Below, piece after piece: positions 62,688 to 64,000 of a DNA stretch of 64,000 nucleotides (positions are counted from its first letter, which is position 1; every line of letters starts with the position of its first letter). Origin of the DNA: Agaricicola taiwanensis (GTDB taxonomy: Bacteria; Pseudomonadota; Alphaproteobacteria; Rhizobiales; Methylopilaceae). The translations under genes and the position numbers were made by a program. The notes below the pieces were generated by a model. It was not told the origin of the DNA, did not search any database, and saw nothing but the letters and a program-made list of their open reading frames with translations. Location: the NCBI RefSeq assembly GCF_014635245.1, contig NZ_BMCP01000001.1, positions 806,001 to 870,000 on the forward strand, in the 5' to 3' direction.

Positions 62688-64000
62688 GTGACCGATCTGA
62701 TCGCATCCGCCGGCAGCGGCGAAGACGCCACTCCCCTCTGGTTTGTGTCCAAGGGGGACGATCTTCCCGCCGATCTCCCCAAATTGGCGGCGGCCTGGAT
62801 GAAATCGACGGGCGCTGAGGCGGAGCCTGGCCGTGCGGTCATGCTGCCGTCCGAGACGGGAGCACTCGCGGGTGTATTGTTCGGCGTCGATCCGAAAGGT
62901 GATCCTTTCGCGCCGGGTGCCGTGGCCGCTTCGCTCGGCGCCGGTCTATACCGCTTTGCTCTTCCCCCGCAGGACCGTCGCCTCGCCGCGCTTGGCTACG
63001 TGCTGCACTCCTATCGCTACGACCGCTATTCGCGGGGCAAGACCACCCAGGCCCGGCTCGAAGTGCCGCAGGGCGTCGATGAGGCGTGGCTGCGCTACAC
63101 CATTGAGGCCGTCACGCTGGCGCGCGACCTCATCAACACGCCTGCGAACGATATGGGTCCCCAGGAGCTGGAAGATGCGGCCCGCCGTCTGGCCGGCAAA
63201 CATGAAGCCGATATTTCGGTAATCACCGGCGATGCGCTGCTGCAGCAGGGCTTTCCCATGATCCACGCAGTCGGCCGTGCCTCGGATCGCGCACCGCGCC
63301 TTATCGATATGGCCTGGGGGGCGGATGATGCGCCGAAAGTGACGCTGGTAGGCAAGGGCGTGTGCTTCGACACCGGCGGTGTCAACGTGAAGCCGGATGC
63401 CGCCATGCGCAACATGAAGAAGGACATGGGCGGCGCGGCCACCGTGCTGGCCCTGGCGCATTTGGTGATGGCGGCGAAACTGCCGATCCGCCTTCGGGTG
63501 CTCATTCCGGCGGTGGAGAACGCCATTGGCGGCTCATCCTTCCGTCCGGGAGACATTCTCCACAGTCGCAAGGGCCTCACCGTGGAGATCGGTCACACCG
63601 ATGCCGAAGGTCGGCTCGTGCTGGGCGATGCCCTCGCGCTTGCCGATGAAGAAGCGCCCGAGCTTCTGCTTGACTTCGCTACGCTGACCGGCGCCGCGCG
63701 TGTCGCGCTTGGACCTGATCTGCCGCCCTTCTACACTGATGACGATCAGGTGGCTGCGGATCTTGCCCGCCACGCCACCACCGAAAATGACCCCCTCTGG
63801 CGCCTGCCCCTCTGGCAGCCCTACAACAAGATGATCGAGCCGAAGATCGCCGATCTCACCAACTCCGCCAGCGGCGGCTTCGCCGGCTCCATCACGGCAG
63901 CCCTGTTCCTTGCGCATTTCGTCGAGAAGGCGAAAACCTGGGTCCATTTCGACGTGTTCGGCTGGACCCCGACCGCGAAACCCGGCCGTCCCGAGGGAGG
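62688..64000 (+). CDS. Leucyl aminopeptidase family protein (M17), C-terminus cut by window end
   Basis: The GTG start at 62688 is preceded by AGCAGGAG. The first 160 or so residues (ATPLWFVSKGDDLPADLPKL and following) are the M17 N-terminal domain. The catalytic domain shows VGKGVCFDTGGVNVKPDAAM (Lys and Asp ligands), MGGAATVLALAHLV, then EIGHTDAEGRLVLGDALALA with the Asp and Glu of the TDAEGR motif, and LLDFATLTGAARVALG. The protein is unfinished at 64000 after HFDVFGWTPTAKPGRPEGG. It trims N-terminal residues from peptides in the cytosol. Confidence 0.93.
   Translation, partial: MTDLIASAGSGEDATPLWFVSKGDDLPADLPKLAAAWMKSTGAEAEPGRAVMLPSETGALAGVLFGVDPKGDPFAPGAVAASLGAGLYRFALPPQDRRLAALGYVLHSYRYDRYSRGKTTQARLEVPQGVDEAWLRYTIEAVTLARDLINTPANDMGPQELEDAARRLAGKHEADISVITGDALLQQGFPMIHAVGRASDRAPRLIDMAWGADDAPKVTLVGKGVCFDTGGVNVKPDAAMRNMKKDMGGAATVLALAHLVMAAKLPIRLRVLIPAVENAIGGSSFRPGDILHSRKGLTVEIGHTDAEGRLVLGDALALADEEAPELLLDFATLTGAARVALGPDLPPFYTDDDQVAADLARHATTENDPLWRLPLWQPYNKMIEPKIADLTNSASGGFAGSITAALFLAHFVEKAKTWVHFDVFGWTPTAKPGRPEG

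Noticed and set aside
1-64000. CRISPR arrays, insertion sequences, prophage genes or rRNA
   Set aside because: No spaced direct repeats, transposase, integrase, phage structural or rRNA sequence was seen on either strand.

Overview
The window is GC-rich, densely coded DNA of an alphaproteobacterium. It is most likely from the Hyphomicrobiales (Rhizobiales), and probably from the Phyllobacteriaceae/Mesorhizobium side. The evidence is the hemW-rdgB-rph block divergent from hrcA, a rhizobial-type tad/cpa pilus cluster, the NDUFA9-like and TIGR02281 protease families, and GTG/ATG starts with GGAGG ribosome sites. The order call is an inference from gene content. No insertion sequence, prophage, CRISPR array or rRNA gene was found.

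Layout. 1-2209 (minus): housekeeping block hemW (cut by the window edge), rdgB and rph, coupled by 4-bp overlaps. 2268-12738: an accessory catabolic island between rph and hrcA. It holds a TAXI-type TRAP transporter (fused permease plus binding protein), a GntR/FCD regulator, two paralogous ThDP-dependent enzymes, an orphan periplasmic binding protein, an SDR dehydrogenase and a cupin. A 20-bp near-palindrome recurs in front of the regulator/transporter pair and in front of each ThDP gene, so the island looks like one regulon, probably for uptake and cleavage of an organic (2-oxo) acid. 12888-16565: hrcA, then a four-gene minus operon of small domains (two VOC proteins, DUF1428, AHSA1/SRPBCC) read away from an HxlR regulator whose promoter implies a leaderless mRNA.

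16569-21240: epimerase, queG, GST, uppP and an NDUFA9-like protein. 21387-26704: tRNA-Leu(CAG), a 1562-codon autotransporter and a 28-residue membrane peptide gene. 26754-33665: an LplT-PlsC-acyl-ligase fusion for lysophospholipid repair, divergent from a TetR gene with three copies of a 13-bp palindrome between them. An ECF sigma/anti-sigma pair, a Bax-inhibitor-1 protein and a DUF2076 protein follow. 33709-38110 (minus): MFS transporter, small membrane protein, DUF1624 acyltransferase-like protein with a cysteine-rich tail, and a chemoreceptor.

38295-48619: coxG-coxS-coxM without the molybdenum large subunit, gamma-glutamyltransferase, a cysteine-motif miniprotein, hrpB, a PepSY protein, methylglyoxal synthase, a DUF1194 protein, a TIGR02281 aspartic protease and a phosphomannomutase. 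48758-50872: a GGDEF-EAL protein with both signature motifs intact, preceded by strong hairpins. 50924-62579: the Flp/Tad pilus locus, with flp, cpaA-F, tadB and tadC on plus and the CpaC-N-like protein, two TadE/G pseudopilins and tadD on minus. 62688-64000: an M17 leucyl aminopeptidase cut by the window end.

The best candidate for an undescribed system is the 2.2-12.9 kb island with its shared operator. Its substrate cannot be read from sequence alone.
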